Shown piece by piece: positions 17,024 to 25,864 of a stretch of DNA of 64,000 bases. The position numbers were made by a program, and so were the translations under genes. The notes under the pieces were generated by a model. It did not search any database. It saw only the letters and a program-made list of their open reading frames with translations, and had not been told where the DNA came from. The stretch lies in NCBI GenBank assembly GCA_965233665.1, contig CBDDTG010000065.1, positions 1-64,000 of the forward strand. The letters are read 5' to 3'. Source of the DNA: Bacterioplanes sp965233665 (GTDB taxonomy: Bacteria; Pseudomonadota; Gammaproteobacteria; Pseudomonadales; Oceanobacteraceae). Every line of letters starts with the position of its first letter. Position 1 is the stretch's first letter.

Positions 17024-17479
17024 ATGACCCAGCACTTATTTGTCTACGGCACCCTAAAGCAAGCCTGGTGGCGCCAGAAAACCGCTTTGGGAGCGGCCAG
17101 TGAGATCATTGAACAACTGCAGCAACAGGGCCACTACCTGGGCGAGGCCCGGCTGCGTGGTGCGCTTTATCACCTTGGTCGCTACCCTGGGCTGGTATTA
17201 AACCCCATGGGCCTTTGGAGTCATCGCTGTCGCCTCGCCGGTGTGAGTGGCAGCGAATGGGTTCATGGCGAGCTGTGGCACATAGAAGAAGAGCTATGGC
17301 CCTTGCTGGACCGCTACGAAGGCGCCGACCGGCCCCCCTACGAATACCACCGTTTGCGAGTGAGCGCTGTGATGGAGCCGGGCGACGAGCCGGCGGAAGC
17401 TTGGGCGTATGTGCTGAATACCAGCCGCTGGCAGGGCGAAGTGCCGGAGTGGATCGACAGTGGGCGGTTTGAGGGGTAG
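17024..17479 (+). CDS. Gamma-glutamylcyclotransferase-like protein
   Basis: A 151-residue protein of the GGCT/AIG2 fold. The substrate-binding motif VYGTLK is at residues 7-12, and the expected catalytic Glu lies in DRYEGADRPPYEYHR. Family members release 5-oxoproline from gamma-glutamyl compounds. The gene starts 60 bases after the amidase operon and ends before a terminator at 17497. Probably independent in function. Confidence 0.85.
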   Translation: MTQHLFVYGTLKQAWWRQKTALGAASEIIEQLQQQGHYLGEARLRGALYHLGRYPGLVLNPMGLWSHRCRLAGVSGSEWVHGELWHIEEELWPLLDRYEGADRPPYEYHRLRVSAVMEPGDEPAEAWAYVLNTSRWQGEVPEWIDSGRFEG

Positions 17480-17496
17480 GTGTTTTTAGTGTGACT

Positions 17497-17522
17497 AACC
17501 GGCTGGCTTCCTCGGTTTTTTT
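17497..17522 (+). terminator. Rho-independent terminator
   Basis: Short stem AACCG/CGGTT with an 11-nt loop and a run of eight T, 18 bases after the cyclotransferase stop. Confidence 0.6.
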
Positions 17523-17528
17523 GCTAAA

Positions 17529-17765
17529 CCTTATGCCCTCCTTGAGGGATCTTATCCCTCACGCCGGGCGGGCGAGCTCCCTGCTTTGCGCTGCACAGGC
17601 CGTGATTCCTGAGTTGCCAATGCTGTGGTCGCCGCAACGCCAACAGCCTGCATCCCGGCAGGATGTTGGCTGGTGCTGCCGTCCGGGCAGCCCCTGCGGG
17701 CACAGCCATTACCAACTCAGGCGGCCTGCTAAGGCGCGGAAAACCTGGGCGCAAGAGCGAGCAAT
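17529..17765 (+). repeat. Repeat family A, near-complete reference copy
   Basis: Order of parts: a REP-like hairpin (tgagggat aag atccctca read in reverse) followed by cgccgggcgggcgagc; a gctttgcgctgcacaggccgt block; then a 120-base imperfect palindrome bounded by cctgagttgccaatg and cattaccaactcagg containing several small hairpins (for example gccaacag ... tgttggc); and a tail ggcctgctaaggcgcggaaaa. It codes for nothing credible. Confidence 0.9.
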
Positions 17766-17837
17766 CAGCTAAGAAAAGGCTAGAGACTCAATGTAAAGAG
17801 ATACTGTCTATGCAACCAGTATATTTCTTGGAGTAAC

Positions 17838-18040
17838 AAAAAGCTGGCACGTTTTTCCGGTCCGCTTGCCTGTGTTCCCATAGGGTGGTAGCTTAAATAC
17901 TTGATAAATCAGTGAGTTAGCCTTGAGTTGCCAGAACTTTCAGGCGTGGATAGTAGGCACGCACGTTTTTCCAGGAGGGAATGTGAAAGAAAGGCAGATA
18001 TCCAGTTGCAAATCAATAGTTTGGCTGATACTTCTAAGAA
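17838..18040 (+). repeat. Repeat family C, copy 1
   Basis: Shares with 53655-53885 (inverted), 32545-32665 (inverted, first half) and 54755-54890 (second half) the blocks ggtggtagcttaaa, atcagtgagttagcc, cacgtttttccaggaggga and atgtgaaagaaaggnagata. A TTGCCT - 17 nt - TAGCTT arrangement is conserved in three copies and may be a promoter. It precedes a small accessory gene in the same direction. Confidence 0.85.
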
Positions 18041-18287
18041 AATACCAGCAAATGATCACGATAACTTTGATGAAAACGACAAGCTAGTACTATTGGAATC
18101 TTGGCTTTTAAATGATGCACCAGAGGAAGTGGCTATAAAATATGTGGATATTGACAATGAGTTGAAATTGGAGCTTGGCTCAGCAAAGAAACTACTTCCT
18201 CAAGTCTTCGAAAGAAACACTCTATACAGCATGGATTTGGCTGGCGGTAACGTATTTAAATTTTCTGTCGATCGAAGTTTTTACTAA
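17928..18287 (+). CDS. Small hypothetical protein, start uncertain
   Basis: An open frame of at most 119 codons. The part outside repeat C (about residues 40-119) looks like a real acidic protein (NDAPEEVAIKYVDIDNELK, ending GGNVFKFSVDRSFY). The first 35 codons lie in repeat C, and there is no ATG start, so the true start may be a downstream GTG or TTG, or the gene may be a 5'-truncated remnant. It ends six bases before an attC site, as an integron cassette gene would. No family recognised. Confidence 0.4.
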   Translation: MPELSGVDSRHARFSRRECERKADIQLQINSLADTSKKIPANDHDNFDENDKLVLLESWLLNDAPEEVAIKYVDIDNELKLELGSAKKLLPQVFERNTLYSMDLAGGNVFKFSVDRSFY

Positions 18288-18292
18288 AAAAT

Positions 18293-18340
18293 TTATAACA
18301 AAGCGTTGCACCGGACGAGCCGGTGAGCGCGGCGTTATGT
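18293..18340 (+). other. attC recombination site (integron cassette)
   Basis: R''-like TTATAAC followed by AAAGCG, a CACCGG/CCGGTG stem with a short loop, then CGCGGC and the R' box GTTATGT. The 48-base layout is that of a short attC site in plus orientation, between two plus-strand genes. Confidence 0.8.
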
Positions 18341-18378
18341 TTCTATCTACTATCAGCATTCAGGCGAAGAAATTCTAG

Positions 18379-19227
18379 ATGAACAATAGTTTTACATATC
18401 AATCTGATGATTATGGCCGGCAGTCGCAAAGATTCATAATCCCTTTGTACATCAAAGATGAATTAGAGAACTATGAATATTCATCCACTGGCACACTCGT
18501 TAGGTATAAAGGACATCATTTTATAATCTTCGCAGCGCATGCATTATGCGGTGGAGCTGCATTTGAGAGTGTATATGCCTTTGGTGCTGATGGAGACTTT
18601 CATCAGATTAAGAGTTTTGCAATAGGCCATCAAGTATTCGAGAAAGAAGATATAGTTATTGTTGATTGTTTTAACCGAGCGTTGGAAAATAAAAACTACT
18701 TTAATATTGATATAACAACAATGAATGGGTTTGATAAAAAACATTTTGCATGGACAGGGTTTCCTGTGAGCATGTCCAAGTCAAAAAAGGTACACAAAAG
18801 TAATTCTCAAGAAACCTTGAAAAATAAGTTTGTATATATTGATGAAAGCGGGCGCTACTTTAAAAACGCCAAGTACTTTACGATAATATCGAAAATTTCA
18901 AGTAACAATAAAATTCAAATCTCAGGAACTTATGATAGAAAAAGTGTCAATTTGAAATACAAAGGCGATGTAAGCATGGGGCCTCACCCGCAAGGCATGA
19001 GTGGTGGTGCCATGTACTTTTTTTCGAAAAATAGGATATTAAAAGCAAGTCTTGACGACACCTTTCGATTTGCAGGTATAGGTATCGAATACAAAAAAAA
19101 CAAATCGATTGTTGGTGTTCCTAGACTAAAAATCATTGAGTTAATAGAAAAATTCGATAGTGAAAATCCGATGCAATTCAATTTGGTTAAAAATGGCCAG
19201 ATCGAGGTAGAGGAAACCGAAACATAA
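18379..19227 (+). CDS. Trypsin-like serine protease in a cassette position
   Basis: A 282-residue protein that has the three marks of a chymotrypsin-fold protease: H54 in FAAHAL, D91 (or D96) in KEDIVIVD, and S208 in PQGMSGGAMY. There is no signal peptide, so it should act in the cytoplasm. It is AT-rich compared with the core genes, which suggests transfer. An attC site lies directly upstream, and the stop codon lies in ACATAAC, which looks like the start of a second attC site that is then lost. Such proteases occur as effectors in some defence systems, but no partner is seen here. Confidence 0.75.
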   Translation: MNNSFTYQSDDYGRQSQRFIIPLYIKDELENYEYSSTGTLVRYKGHHFIIFAAHALCGGAAFESVYAFGADGDFHQIKSFAIGHQVFEKEDIVIVDCFNRALENKNYFNIDITTMNGFDKKHFAWTGFPVSMSKSKKVHKSNSQETLKNKFVYIDESGRYFKNAKYFTIISKISSNNKIQISGTYDRKSVNLKYKGDVSMGPHPQGMSGGAMYFFSKNRILKASLDDTFRFAGIGIEYKKNKSIVGVPRLKIIELIEKFDSENPMQFNLVKNGQIEVEETET

Positions 19228-19324
19228 CCACACACAAGACAGTCATGATAAGAAAGCTGCCTGATTGCAACGCCTAAATCTGCTGGCTAGGCTATGAGCA
19301 GATCCTATTCACTGGGAGTCAGCT

Positions 19325-20332
19325 ATGCCTAAGCCGCGCAAGGAACTCGTTTCTCTGGAAGCCACGCCGTATTATCACTGTGTCTCACGCTGTGTGCGGC
19401 GTGCGTTTTTATGCGGCTTTGACCAAGAAGGGCGTAGTTTTGAGCATCGCCGAGGCTGGATTGAGTCATTGCTGCTGGAGCAAGCTCAGGTCTTTGCCAT
19501 CGATATCGCTGCCTATGCAGTGATGTCGAACCATTTTCATGTGGTCTTGCATGTCGCACAGAGTCAGGCTGCGAGTTGGTCTGTGCGCGAGGTGGTCGAG
19601 CGCTGGCATCGGCTTTACAAAGGCAATGCTTTTACTCAGCGCTATCTGTTAGGTGAAGCGTTGAGCTCCGTGGAAGAGCAGTTAGTTGAACAGTACGCCA
19701 ACGAATGGCGTGAGCGCTTAACGTCCATCAGCTGGTTTATGCGTCGCTTGAACGAAAAAATAGCGCGCATGGCCAACGAAGAAGACGAATGTACTGGCCA
19801 TTTCTGGGAGGGCCGCTTTAAGTTCTCAGGCACTGCTCGACGAAAAGCACTGGCTGCTTGTATGGCCTACGTGGATTTAAACCCTGTTAGAGCAGGTATG
19901 GCGGAAACACCGGAAGCGTCTGATTATACCTCGATCAAAAAACGCAGCCGTAAAGCACAGCAAGCCAGTTCACCCAATCATCCGTTTCAACAAGTTCCTG
20001 AGCTATTTAACTTCGCTGGCAATCCTCGTGAAAGCATGCCGGAAGGCATCCCAATGAAGTTAACCGACTACATCGACTTAGTCTGACTGGACGGGCAGAC
20101 AAGTTCGTGATGATAAGCGCGGTTATATTGATCAAGGCCTGCCACCCGCGCTGCTCAGGCTGGGCATCTGATCCCACAACACTGGCTGGTGATGACGCAG
20201 CAATTTGAAAGCCAGTTTAAAGGCTTGGTGGGCAGCGCTCAGAAACTTAAAGCCAAGTTGAGCTGCTTCTTCCTCGACGGCAAACAACACCGAACGTCTG
20301 GTATCGGTGCTTGCCTGCAACTTCTGACTTAG
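19325..20332 (+). pseudogene. RAYT transposase (REP-associated, Y1_Tnp), frameshifted
   Basis: The first 253 codons give a RAYT/IS200-like protein: YYHCVSRCVRRAFLCG at the start, HUH motif H70-F-H72 (MSNHFHVVLHV), and AYVDLNPVRAGM with a conserved Tyr (182). The frame stops at 20086 because of one extra T after GACTTAGTC. In the next frame it continues DWTGRQVRDDKRGYIDQGL, then hits TGA at 20169; with net +2 bases removed it goes on IDPQHWLVMTQQFESQFKGL to a stop at 20332. A full family member would be about 335 residues, so the gene is probably dead. Repeats of family A lie on both sides. Confidence 0.85.
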
Positions 20333-20529
20333 CAGAAAACAGTAAAATCTCTCCGTCAAAAAACTGCTTGCTCAACAGGCAGAGGTTAGCTTTGCTTGAG
20401 GCTCTATCTCGTTAGTCAAATCACTTTTTGATTCCTTGGTAGGCGGTACTCAAGGCCGCCAGTGATTGGGTTCAGCAGTAAGCAGCCATGCTTCTCTTGG
20501 CATGACTGTCTTTTTTCTCGTTTTTCTCT

Positions 20530-20870
20530 GTCGCTCGCCCGCCCGGCGTGAGGGATAAGATCCCTCAAGGAGGGCATAGGGTGTTGCGTTAAAAAGCACT
20601 CGTGTGTGAGTCCGACTCGCCATGCTCACTTAATATTTGTAAGCTGCGCTTGTCGAGGACGGCTTTTGCTCGCTTTTTGCCTAGCATAAACTGCCTTGAT
20701 GTACGCTTTCAGTCGCCTGCCCAGCGTGAGGGATAACCTCAAAGAGGGCATGAGCTTGGCGTTACCGAACAACATGGTCATCACCTCAACGACTGTGGGC
20801 ACGGTCATTGGTAACTTAGGTGGCCTGCTAAGGCGTGTAGATCTGGGCGCGAAATCAAGAGCTTAGCGAG
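20530..20870 (-). repeat. Composite of partial family A repeats
   Basis: Three pieces: a REP hairpin unit (20533-20585, minus), a second module with tcgctttttgcct, gtacgctttcagtcgcc and a decayed REP hairpin (20612-20752, minus), and a family A tail (ggcctgctaaggcg, about 20810-20870, plus). Together they fill the gap after the transposase gene. Confidence 0.75.
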
Positions 20871-21013
20871 TTAGATTAGGCTAATTGGACGGGCTTCTGC
20901 CATTTCGGCTGTTAGCTTGCAAGCAAGTACTGTCTTGCTAAATATAAGCTCCACCCTGAGTAGAAAAAGAAAATAAAATATCGCCCATGAAAAACAGATT
21001 CGTTTGTATGGGG

Positions 21014-21631
21014 TTAAATATTATCAAAGTACCGCTTGTCACTTTCAGCTACTTTAATCGGAAGCGATGTTAACTCAGATATCTTTCTCGCAACTGCCAT
21101 GGCTTTCTTGGACGAATAACTTGAGTAGTAGTTGCCCAAGTTAACATCCGCTGCACCCATCGTATTATTATGCATCATTCTGTTGCAGAATTTGGCCAAG
21201 CCTTTATGGTTCTCAGCAGTCAGTGCTTCATCTCTTGCAATCAGCCACATATAAAAATATTGCCTGTCGTTGGGGGTGCCTGAATCTTCTCCCTTAATCG
21301 CGACTTCTACTGCCGAGAACGAACGAGTGGGAGCCTGATGAAAAGTCGCTTTAGAAAACAGCCGGTTGTAAACAGTAACCGAATCTGAGCGAATTTCGAC
21401 ATAGGACTTTGCCATCAATAATTGAATGGAAAGTATCAAGAAAGCCGCTGATAGACCATAAGCTAGAAAGCTAGAGTCGTCATTCGCTCGTGCTATCTCG
21501 GCTACTCCCAAGGCAATCAGTGCACAGAGTATGCCGCAAAATTTTACGAGGCCCGCTACTGAGCAATTCAGCTTTATTGGGTGTTGATCACTGTTATTCT
21601 TAGAATTAAGCATTGCTTGCAACCATTTCAT
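21014..21631 (-). CDS. Hypothetical membrane protein with PH-like domain
   Basis: A 205-residue protein with two membrane helices (about residues 25-75) followed by a soluble part beginning YVEIRSDSVTVYNRLFSKAT, the kind of strand pattern seen in bacterial PH (bPH) domains. The rest is soluble and ends KVAESDKRYFDNI. No catalytic motif is visible. It stands alone between two repeat blocks and its composition is more AT-rich than core neighbours, so it is probably accessory. Confidence 0.6.
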   Translation of the reverse strand: MKWLQAMLNSKNNSDQHPIKLNCSVAGLVKFCGILCALIALGVAEIARANDDSSFLAYGLSAAFLILSIQLLMAKSYVEIRSDSVTVYNRLFSKATFHQAPTRSFSAVEVAIKGEDSGTPNDRQYFYMWLIARDEALTAENHKGLAKFCNRMMHNNTMGAADVNLGNYYSSYSSKKAMAVARKISELTSLPIKVAESDKRYFDNI

Positions 21632-21721
21632 CTGATTTCACCTGATATATTTTGCGTTGAACACAAGCCAGATACTCACTCGATTTAATCACACTGAATA
21701 GCTAAATTCACGGTCTTGCGT

Positions 21722-22083
21722 TTAGGTTCTTCGCGCCTTAGCAGGCCGCCTGAGTTGGCAATGGCTGTGCCCGCAGGGGTTGCCTGGATGGCAGCAGCAG
21801 CCAACATCCTGCCGGGATGCAGGCTGTTGGCGTTGCGGTGACCACAGTATCGGCAATGAAGCAAACGGCTTGCGCAGTGCAAGGCAGGCTGAAAGCTATC
21901 TGCGTTGTTTCTGCTGCGTTGAAGAGTTCCAAAAAGTGCTCACTTACTACAAGTAAGCTGCGCTTGTCGAGGGCGCCCCCCGCTCACTTTTCGCCTTGCA
22001 GAAAGTGCCTCGATGTGTGCTTTCAGTCGCTCGCCCGTCCGGCGTGAGGGATAAGATCCCTCAAGGAGGGCATTGGGCCGGGC
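21722..22083 (-). repeat. Repeat family A, long form
   Basis: The complete long version in reverse: tail, 120-base imperfect palindrome, a linking module (gaaagctatctgcgttgtt ... gctcacttactacaagtaag ... ctgcgcttgtcgagggcg), then gctttcagtcgctcgccc and the REP hairpin tgagggataagatccctca. The long form recurs at 30440-30832. Confidence 0.85.
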
Positions 22084-22160
22084 CGCTATCTGCGTGACCT
22101 GGCCCGATTTATACGGCATGGTGGCAGTAAAATTCATTCAAAACACTGCTCGAGGCGATT

Positions 22161-22694
22161 ATGAAACTATGGCTAAGCAAGTCCGGAGCAATTGGGTTTT
22201 TGCTGCTGTTGTGTGCCCCCTTGGTTTGGTCACAATCAGTGAGTTACCAACAGCAGTCTGCCGCTACTCAAGAGGTTGCGGAGCGCTACCATGCGGCTTA
22301 TATCGCGAACGACTGGGGTGTTGTGGCGAGCTTGCTGGCTGAGCAAGCATTTTTTACCGACCCGACTGCTGAGCCGGTATTTGGGCCAGTCAATCATCAG
22401 GGCAAAGAGGCGATGATGACGAACTTTCGCCAAGGCTATGCGGGTATCACACATATGCACTTCGTGGCGGATAGAAAGCTGTTTGCCGGCCAGTTTGCTG
22501 TCTTTGAGGGAGCATTGGATTGGGATCTGCAACTAAAAAATGGCAGCTTGGTAAAAACCCGTGCCATGCCACTGCTGACGGTTATAAAAGTAGTGGATGG
22601 GCTTGTGGTTGAGCATATAGATTACGGTGATTATCAGCCCTTTTTAACGGCCTATGAAGCAGCAACGGCTAACCGCGAGGGCCAAGCAAATTAG
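22161..22694 (+). CDS. Exported SnoaL/NTF2-like protein
   Basis: A 177-residue protein with a signal peptide (GFLLLLCAPLVWSQS) and an NTF2-like cone fold: EVAERYHAAYIANDWGVVAS at the start and VVDGLVVEHIDYGDYQPFL at the end, a pattern typical of SnoaL-like families. Members bind small hydrophobic ligands or act as isomerases; no activity can be assigned. It starts about 80 bases after the end of repeat A. Confidence 0.8.
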   Translation: MKLWLSKSGAIGFLLLLCAPLVWSQSVSYQQQSAATQEVAERYHAAYIANDWGVVASLLAEQAFFTDPTAEPVFGPVNHQGKEAMMTNFRQGYAGITHMHFVADRKLFAGQFAVFEGALDWDLQLKNGSLVKTRAMPLLTVIKVVDGLVVEHIDYGDYQPFLTAYEAATANREGQAN

Positions 22695-22723
22695 CATATG
22701 GCCCAACACGAAAGAGGGCTGAT

Positions 22724-23623
22724 TTAAGCCGCTTGATTGGCGCTGCTGGCTTTTATTGGCCAGCGCGCAAAAATCACCAGGTTACCGCAAATCACCAGAG
22801 CAAAACCCAGCGCGGCCAAGGGCGTCCATTGATAGCCCTCGTACAGGGTCGATACGGTCAGGGCAACGGCGGGGAACATCACCGTGGCGTAGGCGGCGCG
22901 GTCGGCTCCAATGCGCCCAACCAGCATTAAATACGCGGTAAAGCCGATGACGGTGCCGGGAATGGCGAGGTACAGCAGTGCGCCGATGTACGCCGGTTCG
23001 CTACTAAAGGTTAGCGGCACGCCTTGCACGGCAATGATCAGTGCCATCAAGCAGACGCCATAAAACATGCTCCAAGCGTTGGTCGTCGGTGGTCTTAAGC
23101 CACGGCGTTGGTGGCGTACAGAAATCATATTGCCGCTGGAAAACAAATAGGTGCCCATGGCGCCTAAGCCCATGCCGAGTAAGGCGTGTTGATCAAAACC
23201 GTCGCCGGTCACCTCCGGCCAGAACAGGGTGGCTATGCCGGTCAGGCCGATGGTGGCGCCGGCCAGTGTTTTGATGCTGGGATTAAGGCCAAACCATAAA
23301 CGACTGTTGACGACGTTCATCACCGTGGCCATGGAAAAAATCACCGACATCAGGCCGCTGCTGATGTAGCTGGTGGCGTTATAGATACAAAAAAAGTTAA
23401 GGCTAAACAGGCAGGCGCCCTGCAGCAGGCAAAAGCCGTGATCACGGGCGGTCATCGGTTGCAGTCGGCGCAACAGCAGCAGTACGGCAAACAACACCAC
23501 AGCGGCCAGGCTAAAGCGATACAAAATAGAGGCCTGAACCGCCACCTCGCCCAGCTGCAGCTTGATGGCGATCCAGGTGGTTCCCCAAATGATGACAGTC
23601 ATCACGTACAATCCGGCGTTCAC
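22724..23623 (-). CDS. EamA family (DMT) transporter
   Basis: A 299-residue protein with ten predicted membrane helices in two EamA repeats, starting MNAGLYVMTVIIWGTTWIAI, the common DMT N-terminus. GTG is the start, with AAGGAG nine bases upstream. It is divergent from the AraC-type regulator gene at 23812, which may control it. Likely a metabolite or amino-acid exporter. Confidence 0.9.
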   Translation of the reverse strand: MNAGLYVMTVIIWGTTWIAIKLQLGEVAVQASILYRFSLAAVVLFAVLLLLRRLQPMTARDHGFCLLQGACLFSLNFFCIYNATSYISSGLMSVIFSMATVMNVVNSRLWFGLNPSIKTLAGATIGLTGIATLFWPEVTGDGFDQHALLGMGLGAMGTYLFSSGNMISVRHQRRGLRPPTTNAWSMFYGVCLMALIIAVQGVPLTFSSEPAYIGALLYLAIPGTVIGFTAYLMLVGRIGADRAAYATVMFPAVALTVSTLYEGYQWTPLAALGFALVICGNLVIFARWPIKASSANQAA

Positions 23624-23811
23624 TGTTTACTGCTCCTTCTGTGGTGGGCACAGGGCATGATGACGGCTTGGGCGCGGGTTTTCTTGCATAAACGTGCGGC
23701 TTTGTCAGATTCTTGCGCGCCCGTGGCAGGCTAATGGCTTCATTGTGCAAAAAGATTGCTGCCATCAGTCGCTGGTATTAGCATGTTTGTCCGGCATGTG
23801 AGGGTGAGCGG

Positions 23812-24702
23812 GTGGCTACGACTTCTTCTGAGATACAGGTGTTTGACTGCTTAGCGCAGACGCAAGCGCAGCTGCAACAGCAGGTCAGCCTGGGGAACGG
23901 CACCAAGGCCGCTATTTGGCAGCGTCAGGAAAGCGATTTAACCCGCTACCAACGCCCCGGGCACCACACCCTCAGTTGTTATTTGGCCGGCGGGCAGGGC
24001 ATACGGCGTTTGTACGCTCAGCGCAGTCAAAGCGGCGGTGGGCCAGGTCGCATTTGTCTGATGCCGAGCGAGCATGACTCTAACTGGGAGGTGAATGGCC
24101 CTATTCAGTTTTTGCATTTGTATTTCTCCGATACCCAGCTGAGAGCGTTGGCGGAGAAAATACAAGACAAAGACATGGGTCAGCTGGCGCTGCAAGATCT
24201 GACCTTTATCGAAGACCGCTGGATCAGCCAATTGTGCCAGCAGCTGATTATGCCGCTTAACTGGCGTGACAACGCCGATCAGCTGGCGCTTTCCAGTGCC
24301 AGCGATATGTTGATGGTGCATTTGTTGAAGCACTATTGCCATGGCCATCGGCACATGCAGTGGGAGGCTAGCCAAGGCGGGCTGGCACCTTACGCGTTGC
24401 GCCGCATTCTCGACTACATCGACAGCTACCTAGAGCAGCCCTTAACCCTGGCCGAGCTGGCCGGGCAAATACAATTGAGCGAATATCACTTTGCCCGCCA
24501 GTTTAAGGTCAGCATGGGCACGCCGCCGCACCAATACGTGATGGCGCAGCGTTTGCAGCGGGCCGAACAGCTGTTGCGGCAAACCGAACTGTCGCTGGCT
24601 GAGGTTGCATTGGCGTGTGGGTTTTCCAGTCAAAGCCATTTCAGCCAACGCTTTAAATCCTACTTCTCTGTGTCGCCACTGGCGTATCGCAAGGCGCACT
24701 GA
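23812..24702 (+). CDS. AraC family transcriptional regulator
   Basis: A 296-residue regulator with an N-terminal ligand domain and a C-terminal AraC DNA-binding domain: two helix-turn-helix units (LTLAELAGQIQLSEYHFARQ and LSLAEVALACGFSSQSHFSQ) ending in FSVSPLAYRKAH. The start is GTG with GAGGGTG upstream. It is divergent from the EamA gene, a common regulator-exporter arrangement. Inducer unknown. Confidence 0.9.
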   Translation: MATTSSEIQVFDCLAQTQAQLQQQVSLGNGTKAAIWQRQESDLTRYQRPGHHTLSCYLAGGQGIRRLYAQRSQSGGGPGRICLMPSEHDSNWEVNGPIQFLHLYFSDTQLRALAEKIQDKDMGQLALQDLTFIEDRWISQLCQQLIMPLNWRDNADQLALSSASDMLMVHLLKHYCHGHRHMQWEASQGGLAPYALRRILDYIDSYLEQPLTLAELAGQIQLSEYHFARQFKVSMGTPPHQYVMAQRLQRAEQLLRQTELSLAEVALACGFSSQSHFSQRFKSYFSVSPLAYRKAH

Positions 24703-24721
24703 GGCGTTGACGCCTCAGTGC
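24696..24721. terminator. Bidirectional terminator shared by convergent genes
   Basis: A perfect 11-bp stem (GCACTGAGGCG / CGCCTCAGTGC) with loop TTGA. It contains the last codons of both the AraC gene and the MscS gene. Confidence 0.75.
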
Positions 24722-25614
24722 GTTGGGTTTGACTCGTTACCAACCAGGTTATCATCGCTGTGGCTGGCGGCCGTTGTTTTGCTTTTGTCCTTTCTTTTCT
24801 CCATTTCTTTGTACCAATAGTCCAGCACTTCGTCGGTAAGCTTTTCTTCAATGCCGGCGGCTTCATGGGTAGGGCAGAAAATCGTGATATTAAATTGGTT
24901 CTTGCCCAGGTTGGTGGTGGTTACACTCACACCAACGTCTGGGCCGGATAAAGTCACCCCCATGCGATTCTCCAGCATGGTGTTATAGCGCCTGGCAACG
25001 TCTTCAAACGGCTGGCAATACTCGCGCGCTCTTTCCTTAATGAAGGACTTAATGGGAATCAAATTAACGTGATCAGCGTCGCGAATGATCGAGAAAGTAT
25101 GATTCACATAGCGGCGCATGTAGTTCAAGTTTTGCACGGCACCGGTCACAAACTGATTGTTGGGAATAATCAAAGTGCGGCCTGTGTAGGCATAGCTGCC
25201 GGATTCAATATTCACCTCCAGCAACTTGGTGGTCAGCCAGTCACTGCTGGCCACTTCGCCGTATTGGCCCTGCACCTTGATCCAATCGCCAATGCTAAAT
25301 ATACGTGAGCTGACCTGATACAAAGCGCCAAGGAAACACTGAATAAATTCACGCGTTGCCAGGATTAGGGCCACCATAAAGGTGGCAATGGAGAGCGCGG
25401 CAAAGCGCAGTTCGGACAACCAGATGACAATCAAGCCCACCACGATGGCGGTGGTGGTGATGTTGCGGACAACATTAACCCAGCGTCGATTGAGATCAGA
25501 CTCTTGCGTTGGGATTTTGAGTAAAAACTTAACGCTGGCCCAGCGTAGCAGCAGTGCTACCAGCAGAAAGGCAGCAGAAGCTAGGGCTTTGTACTCAAAC
25601 GAAAACTCATTCAT
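24715..25614 (-). CDS. MscS family small-conductance mechanosensitive channel
   Basis: A 299-residue inner-membrane protein with about four helices, then the MscS beta domain (FSIGDWIKVQGQYGEVASSD, later RTLIIPNNQFVTGAVQNLN) and a soluble C-terminal domain ending in a charged tail (KEMEKRKDKSK). It would open when membrane tension rises. ATG at 25614 is used; a TTG four codons earlier is possible and both have weak ribosome sites. Confidence 0.88.
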   Translation of the reverse strand: MNEFSFEYKALASAAFLLVALLLRWASVKFLLKIPTQESDLNRRWVNVVRNITTTAIVVGLIVIWLSELRFAALSIATFMVALILATREFIQCFLGALYQVSSRIFSIGDWIKVQGQYGEVASSDWLTTKLLEVNIESGSYAYTGRTLIIPNNQFVTGAVQNLNYMRRYVNHTFSIIRDADHVNLIPIKSFIKERAREYCQPFEDVARRYNTMLENRMGVTLSGPDVGVSVTTTNLGKNQFNITIFCPTHEAAGIEEKLTDEVLDYWYKEMEKRKDKSKTTAASHSDDNLVGNESNPTH

Positions 25615-25864
25615 CGCATTACTCAAATGTTACGGTGTTTTGAAAAGCGCGCATCATGCCGAGTTGGGTGGCCGCTGTGAAGCAAGCAATTTTTATGCTG
25701 ACGATAAAGAGTATAGAAGCTAATTCATCCTGTCTTTGAGGGAGTTGGCATGGCAAATGAGGCATGGGTCTAGCCAGAGAGCATTGTTGCTTGGCAGAGC
25801 ACCATGGCTTGATAACGCGACAGCTGCGCAAGGTGCTCTGCTGCGGCTCAGCCTCGATCGGTGA

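Noticed and set aside
19220..19300. Second attC after the protease gene
   Set aside because: Only the ACATAAC start is present; no stem or R' box follows. It may have been removed, but it cannot be called.
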